A stretch of 64,000 bases of DNA, from the NCBI RefSeq assembly GCF_963853665.1, contig NZ_OY970459.1, positions 1,054,001 through 1,118,000 on the forward strand. Reading direction: 5' to 3'. The notes beneath the pieces are model-generated. The model ran no database searches, was not told where the DNA came from, and saw nothing but the letters and a program-made list of their open reading frames with translations. Every line of letters begins with the position of its first letter. Positions within the stretch are counted from its first letter, which is position 1. The translations under genes and the position numbers were made by a program. Of the stretch, positions 1-12,400 are shown in pieces. This stretch comes from Mycobacterium decipiens (GTDB lineage Bacteria > Actinomycetota > Actinomycetes > Mycobacteriales > Mycobacteriaceae).

Positions 1-431
1 GATTCGCCCGTGGCCAGCTCCACCTCCTCGCCGGCGCGCCCGACGGCCGCCCGGCCCGAGGTCACGAGCAGGTGCTCGACGACACCATGCCCATGCGGAG
101 CGGAACGATGCCGTGCGCCCGCGCCGAGCTGCAGGCGGTAGACCTCGACGGTGCCGTGTTCGCCTCCGGTGACGTCGAGCAGGCTGGCGGCGATCCCTGC
201 TGCCGCGATGCGCGTTCCGGGGCGGCCGTCGAGCAGCGTCGCCAGCGGCAGTCCCAACGCGTCGGCGATCGCGTACAGCGTGCCCAGCGTCGGGTTGCGC
301 ACGCCGTTCTCGATCTCTGACAGCGATCCCTTGCCGATGCCCGCCGCGGCCGCCAGCGCGGCGAGCGAAAGACCGCTCGCCCGTCGCTCGGCGCGCACCC
401 GCGCGCCCACCATGACCGACACGCCGTCCAC
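1..431 (-). CDS. XRE-family regulator with C-terminal cupin domain (partial, 3' end outside window)
   Basis: Reading the minus strand from a GTG at 431 (in-frame ATG at 413) gives an uninterrupted frame to the window edge. An N-terminal helix-turn-helix covers about residues 8-60, with the XRE hallmark GKGSLSEIENGVRNPTLGTL. It is followed by a cupin-like stretch containing GEHGTVEVYRLQLGAGARHR and a proximal His-rich HGHGVVEHLLV. XRE-cupin proteins sense a small ligand in the cupin and repress a neighbouring catabolic or transport gene. It is divergent from the BenE-type transporter 56 bp away, and I infer that it controls that gene and itself. The C-terminus is not visible. Confidence 0.82.
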   Translation of the reverse strand, partial: MDGVSVMVGARVRAERRASGLSLAALAAAAGIGKGSLSEIENGVRNPTLGTLYAIADALGLPLATLLDGRPGTRIAAAGIAASLLDVTGGEHGTVEVYRLQLGAGARHRSAPHGHGVVEHLLVTSGRAAVGRAGEEVELATGE

Positions 432-442
432 GCCCCAACCAT

Positions 443-486
443 AGCCAGGGTTCTTCAAACAGAACGCGTGAGCTAGGGTTCTGTTT
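443..486. promoter_or_regulatory. Divergent control region with GTTCT/AGAAC operator-like repeats
   Basis: The short gap between the XRE-cupin gene and benE holds AGGGTTCT at 447-454 and again at 475-482. An inverted AGAAC at 461-465 makes the dyad GTTCT-N6-AGAAC. The third half-site ends four bases before the benE ATG. The layout fits a repressor that blocks both divergent promoters. Binding is inferred. Confidence 0.5.
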
Positions 487-1682
<1,196 letters not shown>

Positions 1683-1686
<4 letters not shown>

Positions 1687-3347
1687 CGAAGCGGACCGGC
1701 CTCAAGCACATGTTGGGCCCGCTTGTCCGTGGACAAGCAGAGGGAACAGATGTGCGCATCATGGGCCTCGCAGGCCAACATGTCCGGCCGTTCGAAATCG
1801 TGCTGGCAGACATGGCAATTCAGCGGTTCGGCTGAGGGGTTACCGTGCTCGTCATACATGGGCAGATCGATGCCGTCGTGCGCGCGGCGGAGGTAGTACT
1901 TGCCCTTGGTTGCGATTGCCAGAACCGGCGGCATCACCAACGCGACGACGATTGCCACCAGAGGCGAATAGGGTTGCAGTGCCGCACCCAGACCGCCGAA
2001 GAAGGTGGCGATCGACAGCCCCGCGGCCAACACCAGCGACCCGAAGCCGACCGGGTTGACGGCATACAACATGCCGCGGCGGAATTCGGGGGTCTTCGGC
2101 GAAAGCCCGAGCAGGTACTTGTTGAAGACGATGTCAGACGCCACCGCTACCACCCACGCCATACCACAGTTGGCGTAGAACCCCAGGACCGTGTTCAGGA
2201 AGTCAAACATGTTGGCTTCCATGAGGATCAACGCGATCGCGAGGTTGGCCCCAAGGAACACCACTCGCCCGGGATAGTGCTTGGTGACGCGCGTGAACGA
2301 ATTGGTCCACGCCAGAGAGCCCGAATACGCGTTCGTCACGTTGATCTTGATTTGGCTGAGGACCACCAGGATCACGGCGAGTGTCAACGCCAGCCAACCC
2401 GGCATGAAGTTGCGGTAGATCTGCATGAATTGGTGCACCGGTTGGTTGGCGATTGCCGACGAACCGGGGATGTTGGAGATCAGATAGACCGCCAGGAACA
2501 GGCCGATGATCTGTTTGATCGCGCCAAAGGCAACCCAGCCGGGGCCGGCTAGCAGCGTCCAGGTCCACCACCTACGCGAGTTTTCCGGCGTTCGCGGTGG
2601 CATGAAGCGCAGGTAGTCAATCTGTTCGGCGATCTGAGCGATGAGCGACAGGCACACTCCCGCCGCCAACAGGACGGAGCCGATGTTGAGGCCGCCACGA
2701 CCGTTGGTGCCGGCGTAGGAGACGAACTGCCCGATTGACTCGGGATGGCTGACTACCAGGTAGCCAAATGGGGCTGCCATCAGGAACAACCACAGCGGGG
2801 TGGTCCAAAGTTGTAGCTGTGACAAGACTTTCATCCCGTAGATCACTAGCGGGAAGATGATCAGGGTCGAGCAAGCGTAGCCCGCCCACAGCGGGACATG
2901 CAGGCCCAGCTGGAGGCCCTGAGCCATGATCGAGCCCTCAAGGGCGAAGAAGATGAACGTGAACGTGGCAAAGATCACGTTGGTGACGACCGAGCCGTAG
3001 TAGCCGAAACCGCTACCGCGGGTAATCAGATCCAGGTCGATGTTGTAACGCGCTGCGTAATAGGCCAGTGGCAATCCGGTCGCGAAGACCACGACAGCGA
3101 AGATCACGATTGCGCACAACGCGTTCGCGGTACCCCAGGTGATGCCGACATTGGCGCCGATCGCGAAGTCGGCGAGGTAGGCGATGCCGCCGAGAGCCGA
3201 GATTCCCACCACCGCCGGGGACCATCTCCGATAGCTCCGCGGCGCTAAGCGCAGCGTGTAATCCTCCAGCGTCTCCCTGGTGGCCCTAGCTCTGTCGTGG
3301 TCGGCTGCGGCTGCGCTTTCGATGTCTGGTGCGATGCCCTGCATCAA
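1683..3347 (-). CDS. NCS1-family purine/cytosine/allantoin permease with C-terminal cysteine cluster
   Basis: The 554-residue protein has about 12 membrane helices and the NCS1 signature region (LADFAIGANVGITWGTANAL near residue 60). NCS1 permeases bring purines, cytosine, allantoin or hydantoins across the inner membrane with H+ or Na+. The last 50 residues are unusual: a soluble tail with CHVC, a lone Cys-x2-His and a final CSLC resembles a small zinc-binding fold. Its stop codon overlaps that of the convergent benE. No enzyme gene is adjacent, so the substrate cannot be named. Not present at this place in M. tuberculosis, as I recall. Confidence 0.8.
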
Positions 3348-3584
3348 CCCTCCTCAGCGCAAACAGAAGTCGAAGTTGGCCCGAGCCCCTGCTAGCGTGT
3401 CCGAACACTTCCGGTCCGGTGACATGGTGAAAGTGCGGTTCATCGCTGCGCATTCGGTGAATTGATACGCGTTCGGCTGCGTTGGCGAGCGGCGCGACTG
3501 ACGGGCGGGTCCGGCGTCAGCTTAAGGCCGTGGTGAGCGGTGTGCCAGTCGAAAGCGGTCGCGCTTGGCCGGCGGCGGCCCGCG

Positions 3585-4280
3585 TTAGATCTTGCTGGCG
3601 ACGAAACTTGCTGCCTGGTTGGTCAACCCGGGAACGTAGCCCATGTGGGCTCGCCACCGGTTGCCGTCCGAGCAGATCGGGTCGCCATCGTTGCAGAGGT
3701 TGATGGTCTTGGACCCGAATTGGGGGGTCAGGGCGCTCATTAGTCCGCCAGCCCGGCCCGAAGGATTTCCGAAAAGGGCGATCGCGGCGATGTGATCGTC
3801 GTCTGCGGCCGGTAACGGCTGCGTGAACCCGAGGCCGGGCAGTGGCGCCGCAGCGACGATGTCGATCACGGCGGCACCCTGGGAGTACCCGCCGAGCACC
3901 AGTTTCGTGGCGGGGCATGTGTTGGCCATTTGCTGAATGTGGTCGCTGGCGTCGTTCGCGCCGTCAGCGGCGGCCAGGAAGTCCTTGTTGGCCGGGTAGA
4001 TCACCCCGTACGTCCCGATGCTCTTGTTGGTCTGCTGGCGCAGCGAGCTGACGAAAGCCTGGCCTACCCGGCCGATGCCCGGCGGCTCTCCGGTTCCGCG
4101 GGCAAACACCACCTCGACGTCCGGGCACGCCGCCGATGCCAGTGGCGCGAGCGCGGGGGTAAGCAACAGCGCGGCCGCCGCGAGTGCGGCGGCCGCCAGG
4201 CTGGCGAGGCGGTATGCGGGACGTGCTCGCCGGCGGCCCGAACGCGTCAGTGGGCGGGGGGTTACCCCGATGAGCCTCAT
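3585..4280 (-). CDS. cut4: Secreted cutinase-like serine esterase
   Basis: The 231-residue product has an Arg-rich N-terminus and a hydrophobic Ala/Leu core up to about residue 50, a typical signal peptide. Mature cutinase fold follows. The catalytic triad is readable: Ser133 in GYSQG, Asp200 in DPIC and His212 in HMGYVPG. Paired Cys residues (52/122 and 196/203) match the cutinase disulfides. Mycobacterial cutinase-like proteins hydrolyse short-chain esters and some have phospholipase activity. It lies 31 bp downstream of a paralogue on the same strand, likely one transcript. Position beside ESX-4 matches Rv3452 (cut4) of M. tuberculosis. Confidence 0.9.
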   Translation of the reverse strand: MRLIGVTPRPLTRSGRRRARPAYRLASLAAAALAAAALLLTPALAPLASAACPDVEVVFARGTGEPPGIGRVGQAFVSSLRQQTNKSIGTYGVIYPANKDFLAAADGANDASDHIQQMANTCPATKLVLGGYSQGAAVIDIVAAAPLPGLGFTQPLPAADDDHIAAIALFGNPSGRAGGLMSALTPQFGSKTINLCNDGDPICSDGNRWRAHMGYVPGLTNQAASFVASKI

Positions 4281-4311
4281 GACGCGATTTTACGGGCTTA
4301 CTGACAACGCG

Positions 4312-5103
4312 TCAGTGAACGCGCACCATCGACCCGTGCGCCTGCCCCGCGGTGCCGGGGATCTGAAGGACAGACCCGGGCAGCTGCGGGACGGGTCCGG
4401 GCATATGCGGCGCGGACGCGGCCAGGAGCCTGCTCGCGACGAAACTGGCCGCCTTTGTGGTGTAGGCGGGGATGTAGCCCTCGGTGTGGCCGCTCCACTC
4501 GTTGCCAGGTCCCGCGTGGCAGATCGGGTCGGTGGGATTGCACAGGTCAATAGCTTTGGAGCCGAACAGTGGGCTCAGACTCGGCAGCGATCCGCCGGCG
4601 CGGTTGGCCGGGTTGCCGAAGACCGCGATCGCCGCCACGTTGGCTGCGTATTCGGCGGGTAGCGGACTACCAAAGCTGATGCCTCCCAGAGGAACCCCCG
4701 CCACGATGTCCATCACATCCGCGCCCTGTGAGTAACCGCCCAGGACCAGCTTGGTGTTCGGGCAGGACGAGGCCATCGACTTGATGTGGGAGATGGTGTC
4801 GTTGGCGCCGTCTCCCCCGTGTAGCTGCAGGCGGCTGGCGGCGTAGTTAACCGCGTACACCCCGATGTTCATTCCGGTCTGCTGGCGCAGCGAGTCGACG
4901 AAAGCCCCCCCGACGCGGCCGATGCCGGGCGGCTCACTGGTGCCGCGGGCGAAGGTGACTTCGGCCTCCGGGCAGTCGCTGGCGGCGGCTACCGGTGCCG
5001 CGACGGTACCCGGACCGACAAGCAGCACGACGGCGGCGATCAATGCAGCAACGCCCAACCCGGCCCAGCGAGCCGCCCGCAGGAATATCGGGTGATTGTG
5101 CAC
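4312..5103 (-). CDS. cut3: Secreted cutinase-like serine esterase
   Basis: The 263-residue paralogue of the next gene starts at a GTG (5103). A signal peptide covers about residues 1-42. Ser125 (GYSQG), Asp192 (DPIC) and His206 (SGHTEGY) form the triad. The C-terminal tail after residue 225 is Pro/Gly/His-rich and absent from its neighbour. The synteny with eccB4 matches Rv3451 (cut3). The ESX-4 genes diverge from it 120 bp upstream. Function in the envelope or on host lipids is a family-level inference. Confidence 0.9.
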   Translation of the reverse strand: MHNHPIFLRAARWAGLGVAALIAAVVLLVGPGTVAAPVAAASDCPEAEVTFARGTSEPPGIGRVGGAFVDSLRQQTGMNIGVYAVNYAASRLQLHGGDGANDTISHIKSMASSCPNTKLVLGGYSQGADVMDIVAGVPLGGISFGSPLPAEYAANVAAIAVFGNPANRAGGSLPSLSPLFGSKAIDLCNPTDPICHAGPGNEWSGHTEGYIPAYTTKAASFVASRLLAASAPHMPGPVPQLPGSVLQIPGTAGQAHGSMVRVH

Positions 5104-5223
5104 CTCGAAACTTTACCCACGGCCCAGCCGGACCAAACGTTCATGCCTGTGGATGAACGGTGAAAATGATCCCAGGCGCGGCCTATGGTAGCCAGAAATC
5201 ATCGGGTCACCGTGGGAGAGCCA

Positions 5224-6636
5224 GTGCCGAGCGCAGCGACAAACTGGCTGCACGTCAGCGGGTACCGGTTTCTGGTGCGTCGTATTGAGTGCGCGTTGCT
5301 GTTCGGCGATATCCCAGCCGCAAACGCAACGTTGCGCGCTCGTACCGCGTCCCTAGCCGTCGGGTGTGTGCTGGCGATCATCGCGATGACGGGATGCGCA
5401 TTTGTGGCTCTGTTGCGGCCACAGCTGGCGCTCGGTCAGGCGACGATTGTGATGGGTCGCGAATCCGGGGCGCTTTACGTGCGAGTGGGCGATACCTGGC
5501 ATCCAGTGCTGAACCTGGCCTCGGCGCGATTGATCGCGGCGACCAACGCCAACCCGCAACCGGTGCGCGATTCCGAACTGGGCCGCACCAAACGCGGTCC
5601 ACTGCTCGGCATTTCGGGTGCGCCGCAGTTGCTCGCCCCGCCGCTATCGGCTTTGGAATCGGTATGGACGATCTGCGATAGCGACGATGGCGGGTCCACG
5701 ACTGTCGTCGTCGGGCCCGGCAACGATTCGTCCGGACATCGACTGGCTGCCGAACAGACCATCCTGGTGGCACCCGAATTCGGTTCGCCTGCCTATCTGC
5801 TCTATGACGGCCGGCGGGCCGTGGTGGATCTCGCTGACCCCGCGGTTGTGTGGGCCCTGCGGCTGGGGGGCCGGGTACCGCATGTCGTCGCGCAATCTTT
5901 GCTCAACGCCGTCCCGGAGGCACCGCCTATCACGGTTCCCCGAATTCGTGGGGCCGGTCGGGCATCGACGGCGTTGCCCGGATTTCCGGTCGGCACTGTG
6001 GTGCGTATCACCCGCTCTTACGGTGATGAGCTTTACGCGGTGCTGGACGCCGGGGTGCAGCGAATCGGCCAGGTCGCCGCGGATCTGTTGAGGTTCGGCG
6101 GCTCGCAGCTCAGCGCCAACGTCAGCGCCGTGGCCCCCGATGTGATCCGCGCCACTCCGACCGTGGCCACGCTGCCGGTGTCGACCTATCCCGACAGGGT
6201 GCCAACACCGTTGAACGGCCGGTCGGGAAATGCGGCCAGCACGCTGTGCGTGGCCTGGACTCCCGCACGGTCAGGTGCCGCTCGCATCGCGTTCTTGGCG
6301 GGCAACGGTCCACCGGTGCCCGCCGGACAGGTGCCGGTGACGCTGTCGCAAGCCGACGGCCACGGCCCGGCACTGGACGCGGTCTACGTCCCGCCGGGCC
6401 GCAGCGCCTACATCGTTTCGCGCAGTCTTTCCGGCGGCGGCACCGGCACGCGCTATCTCGTCACCGACACCGGGGTGCGGTTCGCGATCCACGACGACGA
6501 CGCGGCACACGACCTCGGTCTACCTGCGGCTGCGGCCCCGGCGCCGTGGCCGGTGCTGGCGATACTGCCGTGCGGACCCGAACTGAGTAGGGCGAACGCG
6601 TCAGTCGCCCGCGATACCGTCGCGCCGGGGCCGTAG
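5224..6636 (+). CDS. eccB4: ESX-4 core component EccB4
   Basis: EccB is a single-pass inner-membrane subunit of the type VII secretion core, with a large periplasmic domain. I chose the GTG at 5224, which gives 470 residues, the length I recall for Rv3450c; an upstream in-frame ATG at 5185 would add 13 residues. The N-terminal cytoplasmic segment has SGYRFLVRRIECALLFGD, followed by one membrane helix (about residues 36-62), then the EccB repeat domain. Two or more differences per ten residues from the M. tuberculosis protein show this is a different species. Its 3' end overlaps mycP4 tail to tail by 36 bp. Confidence 0.93.
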   Translation: MPSAATNWLHVSGYRFLVRRIECALLFGDIPAANATLRARTASLAVGCVLAIIAMTGCAFVALLRPQLALGQATIVMGRESGALYVRVGDTWHPVLNLASARLIAATNANPQPVRDSELGRTKRGPLLGISGAPQLLAPPLSALESVWTICDSDDGGSTTVVVGPGNDSSGHRLAAEQTILVAPEFGSPAYLLYDGRRAVVDLADPAVVWALRLGGRVPHVVAQSLLNAVPEAPPITVPRIRGAGRASTALPGFPVGTVVRITRSYGDELYAVLDAGVQRIGQVAADLLRFGGSQLSANVSAVAPDVIRATPTVATLPVSTYPDRVPTPLNGRSGNAASTLCVAWTPARSGAARIAFLAGNGPPVPAGQVPVTLSQADGHGPALDAVYVPPGRSAYIVSRSLSGGGTGTRYLVTDTGVRFAIHDDDAAHDLGLPAAAAPAPWPVLAILPCGPELSRANASVARDTVAPGP

Positions 6637-7962
6637 CCGGCGTCGCGCGGTCAGGGTCGCCACCAGCGCGACCAGGCAGATCGCCGCACCGGCGAAGGCG
6701 GTATGTGGGGTCCGGCGATCGGGTGGGCCGGGCGTGGGCCGCGTGACGATCGGCACCGCCACGGGCGTGGGACCGGTCCTTGTGGTGCCGTTCTGCGGAA
6801 TGGGGTCGGTGCTGAGGGCGGCCAGCGCATCGACCGTGCCGTTGCCGACCAGCGGATCCCATCCGGCGGGTGGCCGATGCGCGGTGGATTCGATGCGCTG
6901 CATCACCTGCCGCGCAGTCAATGCCGGGAAGCGGGCCCGGACCAGGGCGGCCACTCCGCTGACGACCGGCGCCGCGTAGCTGGTTCCGGACAGATCCGAA
7001 CCATGCTGTCCGCCAAGCCTATTCACGATCCCGTCGCCGACCGGGCTGAGCGAGGTCACCCCCTCGCCGGCGGCGGCGACATCCAACCAGGGGCCGGCGA
7101 GAGTGAATGCCGACGGTGCGCCTTCGGCGTTCACCGAACCGACGGTCAACACGTACTCGTCGTACCAGGCCGGACTCACCGCGACGGTGACGCTGTCCCG
7201 GGTTGCACCGGACCGCTGCGGCGGACACTGCGCGGTTCCGCCGGTGTTGCCGGCCGCAGCCACCACGACGGCGTTCTTGACGTCGACCGCATAGGCCAGT
7301 GCGGCACCCAGCGCGCGGTCGTCCAGCGCAGCCGCGACCGGAACGCAGGCAACCGACGAAATGTTGATCACCGACGCGCCGAGATCGGCGGCCGTGCGCA
7401 CGGCCTTCGCCATGGTGTCGACGTCACCAACCCCTGTGCTGGACGGCTTGCCGACCGGGGCGAACTTGGCGCTGGACTGCCGGATGCTGATCAAGGTGAC
7501 GTCGGGTGCCACTCCGATGAAACTGTCGTTCTTCAAATCGGGTGCGGCCGCGATGATTCCGGCTACCAGGGTGCCGTGTGCATCGCAATCCGCTGTGCCG
7601 TCTCCGCTGAAAACATAGTCACCTCCGCCAACCAGGTTTGGCAGTCGTCGATGTCGCGTAACGCCGGTGTCGATGACCGCGACCCGCTGGCCGGCGCCCC
7701 GGGTGAATTGCCAGACCTGGTCGAGGTCGGCGAGTTGGGGCAGCGGCTCGGCTCGGCCGGAATCCGGTCCCGAATCGGTCGTGACGACCGTGCACACCTC
7801 GCGTTGCACGGTCGGGGTTGGCGGTGCCGGCCGTGCGGGTTCGGGCAGCCATCTTTCGTCAATCGGCGGCGGCGAAACCGCATGGGAAGTAGGTGCTCCC
7901 CACCCGGACAGCGTTATCAGCGCCGTTACCACCAGCAGGCGCGCGACGCGTGACGTGGTCAC
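6601..7962 (-). CDS. mycP4: Mycosin-4, subtilisin-like serine protease of ESX-4
   Basis: The 453-residue product has a signal peptide (about 1-28), a proline-rich linker, a peptidase S8 domain and a C-terminal membrane helix (about 417-437) with an Arg-rich tail. The catalytic residues are Asp98 (VIDTG), His129 (DAHGT) and Ser328 (SGTS), with oxyanion Asn239. Mycosins stabilise ESX complexes at the outer face of the inner membrane and cut selected substrates. It starts at a GTG that overlaps the eccD4 stop (GTGA), so the two are translationally coupled. Confidence 0.94.
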   Translation of the reverse strand: MTTSRVARLLVVTALITLSGWGAPTSHAVSPPPIDERWLPEPARPAPPTPTVQREVCTVVTTDSGPDSGRAEPLPQLADLDQVWQFTRGAGQRVAVIDTGVTRHRRLPNLVGGGDYVFSGDGTADCDAHGTLVAGIIAAAPDLKNDSFIGVAPDVTLISIRQSSAKFAPVGKPSSTGVGDVDTMAKAVRTAADLGASVINISSVACVPVAAALDDRALGAALAYAVDVKNAVVVAAAGNTGGTAQCPPQRSGATRDSVTVAVSPAWYDEYVLTVGSVNAEGAPSAFTLAGPWLDVAAAGEGVTSLSPVGDGIVNRLGGQHGSDLSGTSYAAPVVSGVAALVRARFPALTARQVMQRIESTAHRPPAGWDPLVGNGTVDALAALSTDPIPQNGTTRTGPTPVAVPIVTRPTPGPPDRRTPHTAFAGAAICLVALVATLTARRRLRPRRDGIAGD

Positions 7963-9359
7963 GACCAGCTCAGGTCAAGGCCGCGAACGGCGCTGAAGGC
8001 ACCGCAGATCCAGCAGGTCAGGGGAACCATTGCGATCAGCGCCAGACACTCCAGCAGCTCGACGCCTCGGCGGGCGATGGGGGAGAGCGAGATCGCGGGA
8101 GCCACGAAGCCCAGAAACATCGCCGCGGCGGCCAGCACCGCGGTCAGCGCGGCGATCCACGGCCCGTGCTGCGCTCCACGATCCGCGGCGACGGCAGATG
8201 CCGTTGCGATGGTGGTGATTCCGCTGATGGCAAACACAAGTAGCCTTGTCCCATCTGCGCACCGCGCCCGTAGCAGCAGCAGCGCACCGGTGACCGCGGC
8301 CAACGTGATGCGGTTGAAACCCGGCGTGCCGGTGCCGTCGGCCGCGAGCACGGCGCAGATGGCACCAATGGCCGCCGACGACGAGAAGGCGGCCAGCAGG
8401 CTCGTCAACCAGTGGTCGGCACGGATCGCTCTGGTGGACAGGCGGTCCGCGGCGGGCAGGGCATCAGTGTCGCCGAGGTTGGGCAACGGCGGCAGTCTTG
8501 GCGACAAGCCGGCCAAATCGATTGACATCCGCGCGGACACCTCCAACAGGCCCAGGGATGCCAGCGCGGCCAGCGAGCCGATCGCGCTCAGTGGGGCCGC
8601 GGTGATCGCACCGACCAGCGCGGTGGCGGCGATGACCACCGCGAAGCACGCCACCGCGGTCAATGTGGTACCGCCACAACCTGTTGCGCGCATCGCCAGC
8701 ACCGATGTGACGGCCGCCGCCATTGCGGCCAATAGCACACCGTGCACACCGGGGGCCCCGGGCACCGCCAGCAGGCCGGCAACCGCGGCGAATGAGACGG
8801 CGATGATGCTCAGCGTGAGCCCGGCGATCGGGTCCAGAACTGCCCGGTGTGCAATCACCGCGAACAGCAAGGCAACGAAACCGGCCACCGCCGCGATTGC
8901 GACGGTGGCGCCGGGGTAGTGGGTGTCGTTGGTGCTAAGTGCGTTTCGAACCAGCAGCACGGCGCCCCCGGCGGTAATGCAGCTTGCCGCCAGCGCGCCG
9001 GTGAGCCGGGTCATGCGCGGGCCGTGCGGCCGGGCCGCGGTGTTGAGGGTCGCGGCCACCGCCTCGGCAGCGTCGTCACAGCGAGGGGCGGGTGGCTGGG
9101 TGCCTGACTGGCTCAGCACCAGGACGGCTCCGTCTCGGATACCATCTTGCGCCAGCGTCGTTGCGCTTGGCAGCGCTGGTGCCCCCGGAGGAGAGAGCTG
9201 GTAGCGAGTCGCCGCCGAGCTGGCGCCGCGGTAGTCCAGGATGTCGACGATCGACGGGATCAGGGTGGCGACGGGCACCACGGCGGGCAGCGCCAGGTCG
9301 ACGGCCCGGGGGCCGGCATGCACGGTGACACGGCGCAGTTCCGGATCGGGCGCGGACAT
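7959..9359 (-). CDS. eccD4: ESX-4 membrane channel component EccD4
   Basis: The open frame extends to 9755, but the ATG at 9359 (MSAPDPELRRVTVHAG) begins the conserved EccD N-terminus and gives 466 residues, close to the 467 recalled for Rv3448. Residues 1-85 form the cytoplasmic ubiquitin-like domain; the rest is about 11 membrane helices. EccD dimers line the central cavity of the secretion core. It is divergent from eccC4, with 127 bp between the starts, so the locus is driven from a shared bidirectional region. mycP4 follows with a 4-bp overlap. Confidence 0.93.
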   Translation of the reverse strand: MSAPDPELRRVTVHAGPRAVDLALPAVVPVATLIPSIVDILDYRGASSAATRYQLSPPGAPALPSATTLAQDGIRDGAVLVLSQSGTQPPAPRCDDAAEAVAATLNTAARPHGPRMTRLTGALAASCITAGGAVLLVRNALSTNDTHYPGATVAIAAVAGFVALLFAVIAHRAVLDPIAGLTLSIIAVSFAAVAGLLAVPGAPGVHGVLLAAMAAAVTSVLAMRATGCGGTTLTAVACFAVVIAATALVGAITAAPLSAIGSLAALASLGLLEVSARMSIDLAGLSPRLPPLPNLGDTDALPAADRLSTRAIRADHWLTSLLAAFSSSAAIGAICAVLAADGTGTPGFNRITLAAVTGALLLLRARCADGTRLLVFAISGITTIATASAVAADRGAQHGPWIAALTAVLAAAAMFLGFVAPAISLSPIARRGVELLECLALIAMVPLTCWICGAFSAVRGLDLSWS

Positions 9360-9486
9360 TTTCCCCTCCCAGATTGTCCCTGGGTAAATCGGATCACCGG
9401 CACGGTAGCCGGGTTTCGATCGCCCGGTATCCCGTTGTCCACAGGCGACTTGCGGCCAACTCCGTGGCTGCTTAGCGTCGCCCAGC

Positions 9487-12400
9487 ATGACTTTGGGGCC
9501 GGCGTACGCGACCGCGGACATCCTGGTTGCCGCGCCGCCCGAGTTGCCGCGGTCTGAACCGTCCAGCCTGCTGGTACGCCTGCTTCCGGTTGTCATGTCC
9601 GCGGCGACCTTGGGCGTCATGGCGACGGTGCTGCTGTCGGGCTCGCCGGCCACCCGCCACCCCACCTTTCTGGCCTTCCCGATGATGATGCTGGTCGCGC
9701 TGGTGATGACTGCGGTAGCCGGACGCGGCCGGCGGCGCGGATTCGGGATCGACACCGACCGTGCCGACTACCTCGGGTATCTGTGTGGCTTGCGCGGATC
9801 TGTCATCGAAACCGCTGCAGCACAACACTTATCACTGAACTGGACGCATCCCGATCCCGCCACCTTGTGGACGTTGATCGGTGGGCCGCGAATGTGGGAG
9901 CGGCGACCGGACGAATCCGACTTCTGTCGCATCCGCGTCGGCGTTGGAACCCAGCCTCTGGCCACCCGCTTGGTGGTCCCGCAGCTTCCGCCCGTGCAGC
10001 GCTCGGATCCGGTCACCGTCACCGCGTTGCGCCGCTTCCTCAACGCGCACTCGACGATCGACGACGCACCCGTCGCCATCGGGTTGGCGGGGGTTGGGCC
10101 GGTCGTGATCGACGGCGACGTGACCCGAGTACGCGGGCTGCTGCGGGCGATGATCTGCCAGCTCGCCGTACTGCACTCCCCGGAGGAGTTGCTGATCGCC
10201 GGCGTGATCAGTGACTGGAGCCGCGCTTGCTGGGAGTGGCTGAAATGGCTGCCGCACAACCAACATCCGAGCAGCAGCGATGCCGTGGGGCCCGCCCGGA
10301 TGGTGTATGCGACACCCGCGGAGGCGCAACGGGCGCTCGCCGGGACGGCGGTGCCGCATGTGGTGGTGATCGTCGACGCGGACCAGCGCGCAGGCGGTGC
10401 GATCACCGGCGTGACCACCCTTGAGGTGGGCGCCGGACGCAATAGCACACCGTTAGTGATCCGATACTCCGGTGAAGCGGAAACGCTGGCGTGTCCGGAC
10501 CAGATGGATCCCGAAGACGCGCTGGCCTGCGCCCGCCGGCTGGCCGCCTACCGGGTCGGGCCGTCGGGTCGCGGTATCAGCCGCGGCTTGGGTTGGGCGG
10601 ATCTGGCCGGCATCGGTGAGGTGGCCGCTTTCGATCCGGACACCTTGTGGCACAACACAAGCCACCACGATCGGCTTCGTGTCCCAATCGGAGCCACGCC
10701 CGCTGGCGCACCCGTGGAGCTGGACATCAAGGAACCCGCGGAGCGGGGCATGGGCCCACATGGGCTGTGCGTCGGCGCCACCGGATCAGGCAAATCGGAG
10801 CTGTTGCGCACCGTCGCGCTGGGCATGATGGCACGGAACTCGCCGGAAGTCCTCAACCTCCTTCTGGTCGACTTCAAGGGCGGTGCGACATTTCTCGACC
10901 TCGCGCAGGCCCCACACGTGGCGGCGGTCATCACCAACCTCGCCGATGAAGCACCACTGGTCGCACGGATGCGAGATGCACTGGCCGGAGAGATGAACCG
11001 TCGGCAACAGGTGCTGCGGGCGGCGGGCAACTTCGTCAGTGTCGCCGCGTACGAGCTGGCACGCCGAACGGGTGCGCGATTGCCCTGCCTGCCGACGTTG
11101 TTCATCATCGTCGACGAGTTCTCCGAATTACTCAGCCAATATCCCGACTTCGCGGACGTGTTCCTCGCGATCGGCCGGGTCGGCCGGTCGCTGGGCATGC
11201 ACTTGTTGCTGGCCAGCCAGCGGCTCGACGAGGGCCGGCTGCGTGGACTGGACGCGCACCTGTCCTATCGCATGTGTCTGAAGACGCTGTCGGCCAGTGA
11301 GTCACGCAACGTGCTCGGGACGCTGGACGCGTATCAACTGCCCGGCACGCCCGGTGCGGGGTTGCTGCAATCGGGAGCCGGCGAGCTGATCCGATTTCAG
11401 ACCGCCTTCGTTTCCGGGCCGCTTCGACGGGCGAGCGCGTCAGCGGTCCGCGCGGTGCCCCTGCCGGCGGTGCGGCCGTTCACCACGCGCGCCGTGGAGC
11501 CGGTCACGGCTGGCGCCGGCGGGTCGGCCGGGGGGCGGACGGATAGCGTCTTGCGCGCGGTCCTGGACCGGTTGGCCGGTCGGGGGCCGGCCGCGCATCA
11601 GGTTTGGTTGCCGCCGCTGGACACGTCGCCGAGGCTGGGTGCATTGCTGCGGGACGGCGGTCCCGTGCAGGGTCAGCTGGCCGTGCCGATCGGCGTCGTC
11701 GATCGGCCGTTCGAGCAGTCCCGCACGCCGCTGACGGTCGACCTATCCGCATCCGCAGGCAATGTCGCGGTCGTGGGTGCACCGCAAACGGGCAAGTCGA
11801 CCGCATTGCGCACGCTGATCTTGGCGTTGGCCGCCAGCCACGGTCCGGGCCGGGTGCAGTTCTATTGTCTGGACTTCGGCGGTGGAGCGCTGGCCGGGGT
11901 GGGCGAACTGCCGCATGTGGGTGCCGTCGCCGGCAGGGCCGAGCCGCGACTGGTCTGGCGGATGGTCGCCGAGCTGGAATCGGTCGTGCGATCGCGGGAA
12001 GCGTACTTCCGCGACCACGGCATCGACTCGATCGCGCGGTACCGCCAGCTGCGCGCAACGTCAGAGGCTGACGTGTTCGGGGACGTGTTTCTGGTCATCG
12101 ACGGCTGGGCAAGCCTGCGCCATGAGTACGAGGCCCTCGAGGAGTCGATCACTGCCCTTGCAGTTCAAGGGCTTTCGTTCGGCGTACATGTGGTGCTATC
12201 GGCATCCCGCTGGGCGGAGGTCAGGCCGGCGCTGCGGGATCAGATCGGCACCCGAATCGAGTTGCGGCTGGGTGATCCCGCGGATTCCGAACTGGACCGC
12301 AGACAGGCACAGCAGGTACCCCGCAACAGACCAGGCCGCGGCCTCTCCCGAGACGGGCTGCACATGCTGATCGCCCTACCCGACCTGGATGGGGTGGAGC

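Noticed and set aside
4301..4315. Small hairpin CTGAC/GTCAG between cut4 and cut3
   Set aside because: Only 5 bp and overlapping the cut3 stop; too weak to call a terminator, and the genes are probably cotranscribed.
6601..6636. 36-bp tail-to-tail overlap of eccB4 and mycP4 as an annotation error
   Set aside because: Both C-termini match the known proteins, so the overlap is real and also occurs in M. tuberculosis as I recall.
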